Assembly (NCBI RefSeq): GCF_002631185.1
Contig: NZ_PDNU01000025.1
Span: 1 to 64,000, forward strand
Length of the DNA: 64,000 nt
DNA from: Teichococcus rhizosphaerae
GTDB lineage: Bacteria; Pseudomonadota; Alphaproteobacteria; Acetobacterales; Acetobacteraceae
Direction: 5' to 3'
The notes under the pieces are model-generated. The model was given only the letters and a program-made list of their open reading frames with translations, ran no database searches and had not been told where the DNA came from. Both the position numbers and the translations under genes were made by a program. Shown here piece by piece: positions 7,435 through 15,564 of this stretch (position 1 is the stretch's first letter; every line of letters begins with the position of its first letter).

Positions 7435-9038
7435 GCCTTGGTGATGTTGGTGTAGGAGTGCCGGTCGTTCATCGGGCCCATGTCGAAGCCCTTCACGCCG
7501 GCGCGGGAGACGGCGATCTCGATCTCCTGCAGCATGACGACGAAGGGCGACTGCTGCTGGTGGTCGCGCTGCAGCGCCTCGTAGAGCGCGGTGCGCTTCT
7601 CGGAATCCTGCTCCTTCAGCGCCGCCACCGTGCGGGCGGACAGCTCGGGGATCAGCCAGCTCGCGCGCCAGGCAAGCGTCCGGTTGCGCGCGTCGTCGCC
7701 ATTGTCGGTGTTGATGCTGAAGGCCTCGGCGTTGCTGTGCGGGTCGAAGTAGTCCGAGCCCCAGCGGACCATGGCGATGTCGTGCGCGCGGGCGCGGGTC
7801 TTGGTGATGACGGCGCGCTGCTCGCCCGGCAGCATGCGCAGCCGGATGCCGATCTCGGCGAGGTTCGCCTGGATCGCCTGCGCGATGTCGGAGAAGGGGG
7901 CGGGGGAGGAATAGTCGAAGCCCAGCTCGAAGCCTTCCGCGAGCCCGGCCCTGGCCAGCAGCGCCTTGGCCTCGGCGATGTTGCGCTTGAAGGGCTGCTC
8001 GGTCAGCGCGCCGGGCAGGCCGGCGGGCAGGAAGGCCTGGTGCACCGCGAAGGTGGTGGGCACGATGGCCTTCTGGATGCCCTCGTAGTCCAGCGCCAGC
8101 TTGATGGCCTGCCGCACCTCGGGCTTGGCCAAATGCGGGTTCTTCTGGTTCAGGCTGAGATACATCAGGCTCGCCTTGCGGGCGGACTGCACGGTGAAGC
8201 GCGCATCGCCCTCAAGCTGCCTGATCTGGTCGGCGCCGAGGTTGCGGGCGATGTCGTAGTCGCCCTTGGTCAGGCCGAGGAGCTGGGCGGAGGGGTCGGA
8301 CACGTGGCGCATGATGATGCGCTTGACCTGCGGCGCCGCGTTGCTGTGCGGGTTGGCCTCCAGCACCACGCTCTCGCTGGCGCGCCACTGGCGCACGGCG
8401 TAGCTGCCGGAGCCGGCGCTGTTCTGCTTCAGCCAGCCATTGCCCCAGTCGTCGTTCTGCGCGCGCGCCATGACGGCGGCCTTCTCCACCACCGAGCCGA
8501 CCGCGGCCGAGAGGCAGTAGAGCAGGAAGGAGGGCGCCGTCGGCTCGGCCGTTTCCAGCACCACGGTGCGCGGGCCGGTGGCGCGGATGCGCTGGGCGAC
8601 GTTGTCCTTGTTGAAGCCGAACTGGTTGATGATGAAGGCGGGCGCCTTGTTCATCGCCACCGCGCGGGTCAGCGAGAAGGCCACGTCCTCCGCCGTCACC
8701 GGCTTGCCGGAGGCGAATTTCGGGCCGTCCTTCAGGGTGAAGGTGAAGGTCCGGTTGTCCGGCGAGACGTCCCACTTCTCGGCCAGCTCGCCCTGGATGC
8801 TGGCGGGGTTGCTGTTCGGCGTCGTCACCAGCTTCTGGTAGACGTTCCCGGCCAGCTCGGAGGCGGTGTATTCGAAGGCCTCGTGCGGATCGAGCGAGAT
8901 GATGTCGTCGATCTGCTTGGCAAAGACGAGCACGCCCGGCGGCGTCTGCGCGGCGGCCGGGGAGATGGCGAGATGCGCACCGGCGGGCGCCATGGCGGCG
9001 GCGCCGGAGGCGAGCAGCAAGGAACGGCGGGACAGCAT
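7431..9038 (-). CDS. ABC transporter periplasmic peptide-type substrate-binding protein (SBP family 5)
   Basis: 535 residues with a Tat-like or Sec signal (MLSRRSLLLASGAAAMAPAG, cleavage near AAA-QTPPG) and a family-5 solute-binding fold: IISLDPHEAFEYTASEL near the N-terminus and GLTKGDYDIARNLGADQ in the middle. It delivers a peptide, glycoside or similar ligand to the four downstream subunits. The start at 9038 is supported by AGGAGG eight bases upstream; an upstream in-frame start would add a charged, non-signal extension. It is the first gene of the operon 9038-3778, whose genes overlap or nearly touch. Confidence 0.93.
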   Translation of the reverse strand: MLSRRSLLLASGAAAMAPAGAHLAISPAAAQTPPGVLVFAKQIDDIISLDPHEAFEYTASELAGNVYQKLVTTPNSNPASIQGELAEKWDVSPDNRTFTFTLKDGPKFASGKPVTAEDVAFSLTRAVAMNKAPAFIINQFGFNKDNVAQRIRATGPRTVVLETAEPTAPSFLLYCLSAAVGSVVEKAAVMARAQNDDWGNGWLKQNSAGSGSYAVRQWRASESVVLEANPHSNAAPQVKRIIMRHVSDPSAQLLGLTKGDYDIARNLGADQIRQLEGDARFTVQSARKASLMYLSLNQKNPHLAKPEVRQAIKLALDYEGIQKAIVPTTFAVHQAFLPAGLPGALTEQPFKRNIAEAKALLARAGLAEGFELGFDYSSPAPFSDIAQAIQANLAEIGIRLRMLPGEQRAVITKTRARAHDIAMVRWGSDYFDPHSNAEAFSINTDNGDDARNRTLAWRASWLIPELSARTVAALKEQDSEKRTALYEALQRDHQQQSPFVVMLQEIEIAVSRAGVKGFDMGPMNDRHSYTNITKA

Positions 9039-9246
9039 GGTGGAAACCTCCTGCGATGCGCGCCTTCTAGCGCGGCGGAGGGGGGCGGCGCCATCCACAG
9101 CATGCGTGAGGGCGCCGTGCCGGCGCATCGCGCCGCGCGGTCTGGCCCTGCCTGCCGCCGCTGCCTATACCGCCCCCTGAACCGACAGCGATGAAGAAGG
9201 CGCCCGCGGAGCTTCGTCCGCCGGCCTTCCCGAAGGATTGTTGCCC

Positions 9247-9615
9247 ATGCCACGCCTCTGGCTTGTCCTTGGCGCCCTGTCCGGCCTCGTGGCCGTGGCC
9301 CTGTCCGCCTGGGCCGCGCATGGCCTGGTGCTGGACGAGGCGGATCACCGCCGCGTGCAGAGCGCGCTCACCATGCAGGGCTGGCACGCCCTGGCGCTGC
9401 TGGCCGTGGGCCTGCTGGCCGAGCGCCGCCCCGGCGCCCGCCTGCCGCACCTGGCCGGCGGCTGCTTCGTGCTGGGCAGCCTCGGCTTCTGCGGCGCCGT
9501 GTGGTGGCTGGTGCTGCGCGGCTGGTCGCTCGGCATCGCGCCGCAGGGCGGCACGCTGCTGATGCTGGGCTGGCTGCTGCTGGCGGCCGCCGCCCTGCGG
9601 AAGCCCGTGCCATGA
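9247..9615 (+). CDS. DUF423 family small membrane protein
   Basis: 122 residues with four predicted membrane helices (roughly 3-21, 40-58, 66-85 and 92-112) and the family pattern GALSGLVAVALSAWAAHGL near the start, followed by W.ALALLAVGLL. The DUF423/YgdD family is widespread and of unknown function. The ATG at 9247 has GAAGGA nine bases upstream; a TTG at 9238 is in frame but less likely. The stop overlaps the next start as ATGA, so the two are translationally coupled. It is divergent from the ABC operon across about 200 bases. Confidence 0.88.
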   Translation: MPRLWLVLGALSGLVAVALSAWAAHGLVLDEADHRRVQSALTMQGWHALALLAVGLLAERRPGARLPHLAGGCFVLGSLGFCGAVWWLVLRGWSLGIAPQGGTLLMLGWLLLAAAALRKPVP

Positions 9616-10553
9616 GCGGGGGGATGCGCGTGGCCAGCGCCTATCTCGCCGCCCCGGGCTTCGAGCCGGAGCTGGAGGAGGAGCTGCGGCGCGCCGGCGT
9701 CTCCATCGGCCGCTGGCACGGGCCGCTGGCGCTCTGCGCCGCCCCGCCCGTGCCCGCCGCCTGGGCGCTCGACGTCTGGACCGACCCGCGCGAGGTCGCG
9801 GTACCCTCGATCAAGGCCGGCGCCTCGGCGCTGCGCGCCATCCAGCGCAACTGGTCGCAGGTGCCGGTGCTGCACCACCGCCGCGCGGCGCTGATCGAGG
9901 CGGCGCTGCCGCCGGTGAAGGCGCGCGCGCTGCGCTTCCCCGAACCCGCGCCCACCGGCCATCTCGGCGGCTGGACGCTGCTCTCGCCCGAGCTGATGCT
10001 GGTCAGCCCCACCAAGACCAGCCCCTTCGTCGGCGGCGCCGTGCGCTTCGAGGAGGACCGCGAGGGGCCGCCCTCGCGCGCCTACCTCAAGCTGTGGGAG
10101 GCGCTGACCCGCATCGGCCGCTGGCCGGACCCGGGCGAGACCAGCCTCGACCTCGGCGCCGCGCCGGGCGGCTGGACCTGGGCGCTGGCGCGGCTCGGCG
10201 GCCAGGTGACGGCGGTGGACAAGGCGGCGATGGACCCGGCCGTGGCGGCCCTGCCCAATGTCGCCATCCGCACCGAGAGCGCCTTCGGGCTGGAGCCGGA
10301 GAAGCTGCCGCCGGTGGACTGGCTGTTCAGCGACATCATCTGCTACCCCTCCCGCCTGCTGGTGCTGGTGCGGCGCTGGATGGCGGCGGGCGCGGCGCGG
10401 AACTTCGTCTGCACCCTCAAGTTCCAGGGCGGGACGGACCACGACACGGCGGCCGCCTTCGCCGCCATCCCCGGCGCGCTGCTGTTCCATGGCGCGCACA
10501 ACAAGCACGAGCTGATGTTCTGCCTGCTGGGGCAGGAGGCGCGCGCCGCCTAG
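9612..10553 (+). CDS. FtsJ-like SAM-dependent RNA methyltransferase (RlmM-like)
   Basis: 313 residues. The C-terminal Rossmann-like domain has SAM motif I SLDLGAAPGGWTWALARLGG (about 178-197), then TAVDKAAMDP, DWLFSDIICYPSR and TLKFQGGTDHD, giving the Lys/Asp/Lys arrangement of RrmJ/RlmM-type 2'-O-methyltransferases. The N-terminal 150 residues resemble the RlmM leader, where the substrate is C2498 of 23S rRNA. Family is firm; the precise substrate is inferred. Translationally coupled to the DUF423 gene. A second start (ATG 9624) is possible. Confidence 0.85.
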   Translation: MSGGMRVASAYLAAPGFEPELEEELRRAGVSIGRWHGPLALCAAPPVPAAWALDVWTDPREVAVPSIKAGASALRAIQRNWSQVPVLHHRRAALIEAALPPVKARALRFPEPAPTGHLGGWTLLSPELMLVSPTKTSPFVGGAVRFEEDREGPPSRAYLKLWEALTRIGRWPDPGETSLDLGAAPGGWTWALARLGGQVTAVDKAAMDPAVAALPNVAIRTESAFGLEPEKLPPVDWLFSDIICYPSRLLVLVRRWMAAGAARNFVCTLKFQGGTDHDTAAAFAAIPGALLFHGAHNKHELMFCLLGQEARAA

Positions 10554-10568
10554 CCGCCCCCAGCCTCG

Positions 10569-10588
10569 CCCTCCCCCGCCGGGGAGGG
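10569..10588. terminator. GC hairpin downstream of the methyltransferase gene
   Basis: Perfect arms CCCTCCCC and GGGGAGGG with a four-base loop, 15 bases after the methyltransferase stop. No T-run follows, so intrinsic termination is uncertain. It resembles the other GGGAGGGG-type hairpins near 3750 and 58412. Confidence 0.4.
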
Positions 10589-10672
10589 GCGGTGGCGCGA
10601 GGCAACCGGTCCTCGGCGCGGGCCGTTCTGTTCTCCGGCCGCGCCGGCAAGGAGGGCGGCGGAGGAGGAAGC

Positions 10673-11620
10673 ATGCGCAAGGCCTGGTGGCTGGTGCGGC
10701 AGAGCGTGCTGGACTTCATCGAGGATGAGGCGCTGAGCCGCGGCGCGGCCATCTCCTTCTACACCGTCACCTCTCTGGCGCCGGTGCTGCTGATCGCCAT
10801 CGCCATCGCCGGCCTCGCCTTCGGCGAGGAGGCGGCGCGCGGCGCCATCGTCGGCCAGCTGCGCGGGCTGATGGGCCCGGCGGGGGCGGAGATGGTGCAG
10901 AGCATCATCCTCAGCGCCTCCAATCCCACCTCGGGGATGCTGGCCAGCGTGTTCGGCGTGCTGACCCTGCTGATCACCGCCAGCGGCGTGTTCGGCGAGA
11001 TCCAGGCCAGCCTCAACATGATCTGGCGCGCCGAGCTGAAGGGCGACACCGTTTCCCGCCTGCTGCGCGCGCGGGCGGCGAGCCTCGGGCTGGTGGCGAC
11101 GCTGGGCTTCCTGCTGCTGGTCTCGCTGGTGGTGAGCGCGGCGCTGGCGGCGCTGGGCGACCTGCTGGACCAGCACCTGCCGGCGGTGGCGCTGCTGGTG
11201 CGGCTGGCCAACACCGTCATCTCCTTCGCGCTGATCTGCGCGCTGTTCGCCGCCATCTACAAGTTCCTGCCCGACCGCCGCCTGGAATGGCGCGACGTGC
11301 TGGTGGGCGCCGTGGTCACCACCCTGCTGTTCAACGTGGGCAAGACGCTGATCGGGCTCTATCTCGGCAGCAGCGCCATCGGCTCCACCTATGGCGCCGC
11401 CGGCTCGGCGGTGATCGTGCTGCTGTGGATCTACTATTCGGCGCAGATCTTCCTGCTGGGCGCGGAGTTCACCAAGGCCTACGCCATCTGCCGCGACGCC
11501 GAGGCCTGGCACGCGCGCGGCCGCGCGGCCGCCGCGCCGGAAGAGGCGGCGGCCGCCGCGGACATCCCGGAGCGCCCGCTCATCGGCCTGCCCCCGCCGC
11601 GCGATGCCCCGCCCGCATGA
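10673..11620 (+). CDS. YihY/BrkB family inner-membrane protein
   Basis: 315 residues with six predicted membrane helices and the family hallmarks: DEALSRGAAISFYTVTSLAP at residues about 18-37, the SGVFGEIQASLNMIW loop, YKFLPDRRLEWRDVLVGA and GSTYGAAGSAVIVLLWIYYS. Family members are integral inner-membrane proteins of unknown transport role; the old ribonuclease BN label is not supported. A strong GGAGGAGGAA ribosome-binding site lies just before the ATG. The last 40 residues are an Ala/Pro-rich cytoplasmic tail. Confidence 0.92.
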   Translation: MRKAWWLVRQSVLDFIEDEALSRGAAISFYTVTSLAPVLLIAIAIAGLAFGEEAARGAIVGQLRGLMGPAGAEMVQSIILSASNPTSGMLASVFGVLTLLITASGVFGEIQASLNMIWRAELKGDTVSRLLRARAASLGLVATLGFLLLVSLVVSAALAALGDLLDQHLPAVALLVRLANTVISFALICALFAAIYKFLPDRRLEWRDVLVGAVVTTLLFNVGKTLIGLYLGSSAIGSTYGAAGSAVIVLLWIYYSAQIFLLGAEFTKAYAICRDAEAWHARGRAAAAPEEAAAAADIPERPLIGLPPPRDAPPA

Positions 11621-11721
11621 GGCCCCCGCTCCTCGAGCCGGGGCCGCATGAATCTCTTTTCATCCGGCGGCCGGCCCGATAGGGCATGCGCCATGACCAC
11701 GCTTCCGCCGGATGCCGGCCG

Positions 11722-12336
11722 ATGAGCCGCCGCCGTTCCTCCACGCCCTGGGTGGCGCTTGCCGCCGCCATCGCCGGCCTGCTCGGCGCCACGCAGATCT
11801 CCGAGGCGGACTGGATGCGCCTCGGCCGCGCCGTGTGGCGCGTCGTCGCCACCCTGCAAGAGGACGAGGCGCCGCGCCGCCGGCAGGCCCCCGCCGGCGA
11901 GGCCTTCTCCGGCCAGCCGCGGGTCATCGACGGCGACACGCTGGATGTGGAGGGCATCCGCGTGCGCATGCAGGGGATCGATGCGCTGGAGGGCGACCAG
12001 CAGTGCAACCGCCCCGGCGGGCGCTATGCCTGCGGGCGCGAGGCGCGCGAGCGGCTGGTGGAGCTGATCGGCGGCCAGGCCGTCACCTGCGTGCCGGACG
12101 GCACGGAAACGCATGGCCGCAGCGTGGCCGTCTGCTCGGTGCGGCAGGGCGGGCGGGAGATCGACCTGAACGCCGCCATGGTGCGCTCGGGCCTGGCCTT
12201 CGACTGCCCGCGCTATTCCAAGGGGCGCTACGCCGCGCTGGAGGCGGAGGCCAAGGCCGAGAAGGCCGGTGCCTGGGCGGGGCGCTTCACCTATCCGTGG
12301 TCGCACCGCGACCGCGCCGGCGCCTGCGGGCGCTGA
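11722..12336 (+). CDS. Thermonuclease (SNase-like) family protein with N-terminal membrane anchor
   Basis: 204 residues with a hydrophobic N-terminal segment (about 7-22), a Pro/Arg linker and an SNase domain. Catalytic positions seem complete: Arg and Glu eight apart in RMQGIDALE (equivalents of Arg35 and Glu43 of staphylococcal nuclease) and the later Arg in HGRSVAVC (Arg87). IDGDTLDVEG provides the Ca2+-binding Asp. Four or more Cys may form disulfides in the periplasm. It probably degrades nucleic acid outside the cytoplasm. The start at 11722 gives the best leader; an ATG at 11686 is possible. Confidence 0.88.
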   Translation: MSRRRSSTPWVALAAAIAGLLGATQISEADWMRLGRAVWRVVATLQEDEAPRRRQAPAGEAFSGQPRVIDGDTLDVEGIRVRMQGIDALEGDQQCNRPGGRYACGREARERLVELIGGQAVTCVPDGTETHGRSVAVCSVRQGGREIDLNAAMVRSGLAFDCPRYSKGRYAALEAEAKAEKAGAWAGRFTYPWSHRDRAGACGR

Positions 12337-12341
12337 GCGGC

Positions 12342-13016
12342 ATGCGGAAGGGGTGGGGCCGCTGGCTGCGCCGCGCGGCGCTGGCGCTGCTGCTGGCGCC
12401 GCCGGCGCTGATCCTGCTGTTCCGCTTCGTGCCGCCGCCGGCCACGCCGCTGATGCTGATCCGCGCCGTGCAGGGCCATGGCCTCTCCAAGGACTGGGTG
12501 GCCTATGACCGCATCGACCGCGCCCTGCCGCGCGCGGTCATCGCCGCCGAGGACAACCTGTTCTGCGAGCAGGCGCTCGGCTTCGACTTCCGGGCGCTGC
12601 GCGGACAGGTGGAGGCGGCGCTGGAGGGGGACCGGCCGCGCGGGGCCAGCACCATCACCATGCAGGTGGCGAAGAACCTGTTCCTCTGGCCGGGGCGGGA
12701 CCCGCTGCGCAAGGCGCTGGAGGTGTGGCTGACGCCGCAGATCGCGCTGCTCTGGCCGAAGCGGCGGGTGCTGGAGGTGTATCTCAACATCGTCGAGTTC
12801 GGCCCCGGCGTGTATGGCGCCGAGGCCGCCGCGCGGGCCCACTTCAACCGCTCCGCCGCCGCGCTGACGGCGCAGCAGGCGGCGCAGCTCGCCGTGGTGC
12901 TGCCGGCGCCGCTGCAATGGTCCGCCGCCGCGCCCACCTCCTATCTGCGCGAGCGCGCCGCGACGGTGCGGCGGCGGGTGGGCCAGCTCGGACCGCTGCT
13001 GGCCTGCGCGGAGTAG
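12342..13016 (+). CDS. mtgA: Monofunctional peptidoglycan glycosyltransferase
   Basis: 224 residues: one N-terminal membrane helix (about 9-27) and a GT51 domain. Motifs include IAAEDNLFCE with the catalytic Glu, GASTITMQVAKNLFLWPGRD, and KRRVLEVYLNIVEFGPGVYG. The enzyme polymerises lipid II into glycan strands on the outer face of the inner membrane and has no transpeptidase domain. The length matches MtgA (220-240). It begins five bases after the nuclease gene on the same strand and converges with the murU/amgK recycling genes, so peptidoglycan functions sit side by side. Confidence 0.95.
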   Translation: MRKGWGRWLRRAALALLLAPPALILLFRFVPPPATPLMLIRAVQGHGLSKDWVAYDRIDRALPRAVIAAEDNLFCEQALGFDFRALRGQVEAALEGDRPRGASTITMQVAKNLFLWPGRDPLRKALEVWLTPQIALLWPKRRVLEVYLNIVEFGPGVYGAEAAARAHFNRSAAALTAQQAAQLAVVLPAPLQWSAAAPTSYLRERAATVRRRVGQLGPLLACAE

Positions 13017-13038
13017 CCGCGCCCTCCAAGGCGTGCCC

Positions 13039-13764
13039 TCAGAACAGCGCCCGCACCAGCCCCGTGGCCAGCGCGCTCTCCGCCCGGCGCAGGTCGACGG
13101 GGCGGGACAGGTGGAACCACGCCCCGTCATGCACCAGCCCGAACAGCCGCCCCGATTCGATGGCGCGCTTCCACAGCAGCATGGTGCCGAACGGCCCTTC
13201 CGGCGCGCCCTCCAGCAGCCGCGGATGGACGATCTGCAGCCCGGCATAGACATAGGGCGAGATCTCGCGCTCCTTGGGCAGCCGCACGCGGCCGAGCGGG
13301 TCGAGCAGGAAGTCGCCGCGCCCCACCTCGCCCTCCACCGTGGCGGCGCGCACCATCAGCAGCAGCGCGTCCATCTCGTCGGGGCGGAAGGTGGCGGCGA
13401 GGCGCTCGATGGTGGGCGTCGGGCCGTCCAGCCAGTAGGCGTCGCCATTCACCGCCAGGAAGGGGTCGGCGCCCAGATGCGGCAGCGCGTCGCGCATGCC
13501 GCCGCCGGTTTCCTGGATCGGCTCCTCGCGCAGCACGCGGGGCGGGTGCGGCCGCGCGGCGCAGACCGCCTCCACCTGGCCGGGGAACCAGTGGGCGTTG
13601 ACCACCACCTTGCCGATGCCGGCGGCGTCGATGCGGTCCAGCGCGTGGTCGAGCAGGCTGCGGCCCGACAGCTTCAGCAGCGGCTTCGGCGTCGCCTCGG
13701 TGAGCGGCCGCATGCGGGTGCCGAGGCCGGCCGCCAGCACCATGGCGGAGTTCAGGGTGATCAC
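13039..13764 (-). CDS. murU: MurNAc-1-phosphate uridylyltransferase-like nucleotidyltransferase
   Basis: 241 residues. The N-terminus carries AMVLAAGLGTRMRPLTEATP with PKPLL, the nucleotide-sugar pyrophosphorylase signature, and the metal-binding Asp in FLAVNGDAYWLDG. Coupled to an AmgK-like kinase, this is the MurU of the anabolic MurNAc recycling route: MurNAc-1-P plus UTP gives UDP-MurNAc. A GTG start at 13764 overlapping the kinase stop as GTGA is chosen; the next ATG (13743) would cut off the first beta strand. A mannose-1-phosphate guanylyltransferase annotation is a common alternative for this family. Confidence 0.82.
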   Translation of the reverse strand: MITLNSAMVLAAGLGTRMRPLTEATPKPLLKLSGRSLLDHALDRIDAAGIGKVVVNAHWFPGQVEAVCAARPHPPRVLREEPIQETGGGMRDALPHLGADPFLAVNGDAYWLDGPTPTIERLAATFRPDEMDALLLMVRAATVEGEVGRGDFLLDPLGRVRLPKEREISPYVYAGLQIVHPRLLEGAPEGPFGTMLLWKRAIESGRLFGLVHDGAWFHLSRPVDLRRAESALATGLVRALF

Positions 13765-14825
13765 GCGGCGGGGTCCTTGGTGGGGCTGGCAAAGGGAGCG
13801 GCGGAAGGAGCGGCGTCCGGGTTGCGCCGCAGGGGCGGCGGCACATGCCGGTCGAGGAAATGGGCGAGGGGGGCGGTGGCGGGGTGGCGCAGGGCGCGCT
13901 CCAGCAGCGCCCAGCAGCGCGGGCCATGCGCCAGGTAGCGCGGCTTGCCGTCCCGCCGGTCCAGCCGCACCCAGAGCGCCGCGACGCGCAGGTGGCGCTG
14001 CGCCGCCATGGCGGCCAGCGCGGCGTGGAACCGCACCGCCTCCAACTCCGGGCGCAGCGCCAGGTAGCGCGCCAGCGCCGCCTCCCGCACCTCGGGCGCC
14101 ACGTCGCGCCGGGCGTCCTCGACGAGGCTGACGAGATCGTAGGCCGGGTGGCCGAGCGCCGCGTCCTGGAAGTCCAGGATGCCGGTGCGGCGCGGCCCGT
14201 CGCGGCCTTCCAGGCGCATCAGGTTGGCGGGGAAGTAGTCGCGGTGCACCAGGCAGCCGGCGCCGGCGAAGGGGGCGAGCATCTCGCGCATCGCGTCGGC
14301 GAACCCGGCGCGCACCGCCTCGCCCGGGGGCGCGCCGAAGCTGGCGGGCCACCACCAGTCGAGGAAGGTGGCGGCGGCGGTGGCGGCCATGCGCTCCGCC
14401 TCCCACAGCGGCAGGCCTGCCGGCGGGGGCGCGGCGTGCAGCGCGGCCAGCGCCTCGGCCGCCTCGGCGTAGAGCGCCTGGGGGTCGGCGCCGCGGTCGA
14501 GCAGCGCGGCATGGGTGTCCTCGCCGAGATCCTCGACCAGCAGCAGGCCCTGCGCCGCGTCCTCCGCCAGGATGGCGGGGGCGGAAAGGCCGATGCCCCG
14601 GATGTGCCGCGCCAGCCGCAGGAAGGGCAGCAGGTCCTCCTCCGGCGTCAGGCCGACGCGCGGCGCCTCGGCGCAGTCCATCAGCAGGGCGGGGCGCGGC
14701 CCGCCGCGCAGGCGGGTGTAGCGGCGGTGGCCGGCATCCTGCGGCAGCGGCAGGCGCTCGGCCCGTCCGTAGCCCTGGGCGGCGAGAAAGGAATCCATCG
14801 GGGAGGGCGGGGCGGGGGCGGTCAT
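13761..14825 (-). CDS. amgK: Amino-sugar kinase of the aminoglycoside phosphotransferase fold (AmgK-like)
   Basis: 354 residues. The APH-fold catalytic loop is LVHRDYFPANLM, and the metal-binding Asp is in GILDFQDAALGHPAYDL. In alphaproteobacteria and pseudomonads the gene between tsaE and murU encodes AmgK, the MurNAc/GlcNAc anomeric kinase that feeds MurU and bypasses de novo UDP-MurNAc synthesis (the fosfomycin-sensitive step). The start is uncertain: ATG 14825 is used here, but 14798 (MDSFLAAQG) is also plausible and neither has a strong ribosome-binding site. The usual downstream addAB genes are missing from this locus. Confidence 0.82.
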   Translation of the reverse strand: MTAPAPPSPMDSFLAAQGYGRAERLPLPQDAGHRRYTRLRGGPRPALLMDCAEAPRVGLTPEEDLLPFLRLARHIRGIGLSAPAILAEDAAQGLLLVEDLGEDTHAALLDRGADPQALYAEAAEALAALHAAPPPAGLPLWEAERMAATAAATFLDWWWPASFGAPPGEAVRAGFADAMREMLAPFAGAGCLVHRDYFPANLMRLEGRDGPRRTGILDFQDAALGHPAYDLVSLVEDARRDVAPEVREAALARYLALRPELEAVRFHAALAAMAAQRHLRVAALWVRLDRRDGKPRYLAHGPRCWALLERALRHPATAPLAHFLDRHVPPPLRRNPDAAPSAAPFASPTKDPAA

Positions 14826-14926
14826 GCTGCGGGCAGGTGGTGACGCAGCCGGCGCCGCTTGCCAAGCGCCGATTGCGCCAAGGGGGCGGTTCGGGCGCGG
14901 TTGCGGAACGCGGCGGCGGGCTGGGC

Positions 14927-15403
14927 TCACAGGTCCGCGGCAGGCGCGGCGAGCGCGGCGAGCCGCCCGCCCCAGCCGCTGAGCCGCGCTTCCCGCGCCT
15001 CGCCCCCGGCGAGCGGGGCGAGGACGATGCGCAGCGCCGCCTCCGGCATCAGCCAGCCGAGCCGGTCGGGCCATTCCACCAGCACGATGCCCTCGCGCGC
15101 CTCCTCCCAGCCCAGCTCCTCCAGCTCCTCGGGGCCGGACAGGCGGTAGAGGTCGTAGTGGTGCGCGGGCCCCTGGGGCAGCTCGTAGCCCTGCACCAGG
15201 GTGAAGGAGGGGGAGGGCACCTCCAGCGCCGGGTCGGCCGCCGCGGCGCGCAGGAAGGCGCGGCAGAAGGCGGACTTGCCGGCGCCGAGCGGGCCTTCCA
15301 GCAGCAGCGCGTCGCCCGGCCGGGCCAGGGCGGCGGCGCGGGCGGCCAGCGCCTCGGTGGCGGCGAGGTCGGGCAGGCGGAGGGTCAGGGTCTCGGGCGG
15401 CAT
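14927..15403 (-). CDS. tsaE: tRNA threonylcarbamoyladenosine biosynthesis ATPase TsaE
   Basis: 158 residues, the family's usual length. Walker A is GPLGAGKSAFCRAFLRA; PSPSFTLVQGYE, HHYDLYRLSGPEELEELGWE and VLVEWPDRLGWL are family-typical blocks. TsaE works with TsaB and TsaD to make the t6A37 modification of ANN-decoding tRNAs, and is essential in many bacteria. The ATG at 15403 immediately precedes the first conserved strand. It is the first gene of the minus-strand tsaE-amgK-murU run, with about 100 bases before amgK. Confidence 0.95.
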   Translation of the reverse strand: MPPETLTLRLPDLAATEALAARAAALARPGDALLLEGPLGAGKSAFCRAFLRAAAADPALEVPSPSFTLVQGYELPQGPAHHYDLYRLSGPEELEELGWEEAREGIVLVEWPDRLGWLMPEAALRIVLAPLAGGEAREARLSGWGGRLAALAAPAADL

Positions 15404-15564
15404 GGGCGGCGAATATCCATCCCCCCGGGGGTCGGCACAAGGCCGGGGCCGTGGGCGCGCGCGGCCGGGCGGCGCCGGGGCCCCTGGGGAAATTCCGCCG
15501 CCCTCTTTGCCGGCGCGCCGCAAAGCCTCTATGCCTGCGCGCCCCGTTTGCGGAGATCACGCCC

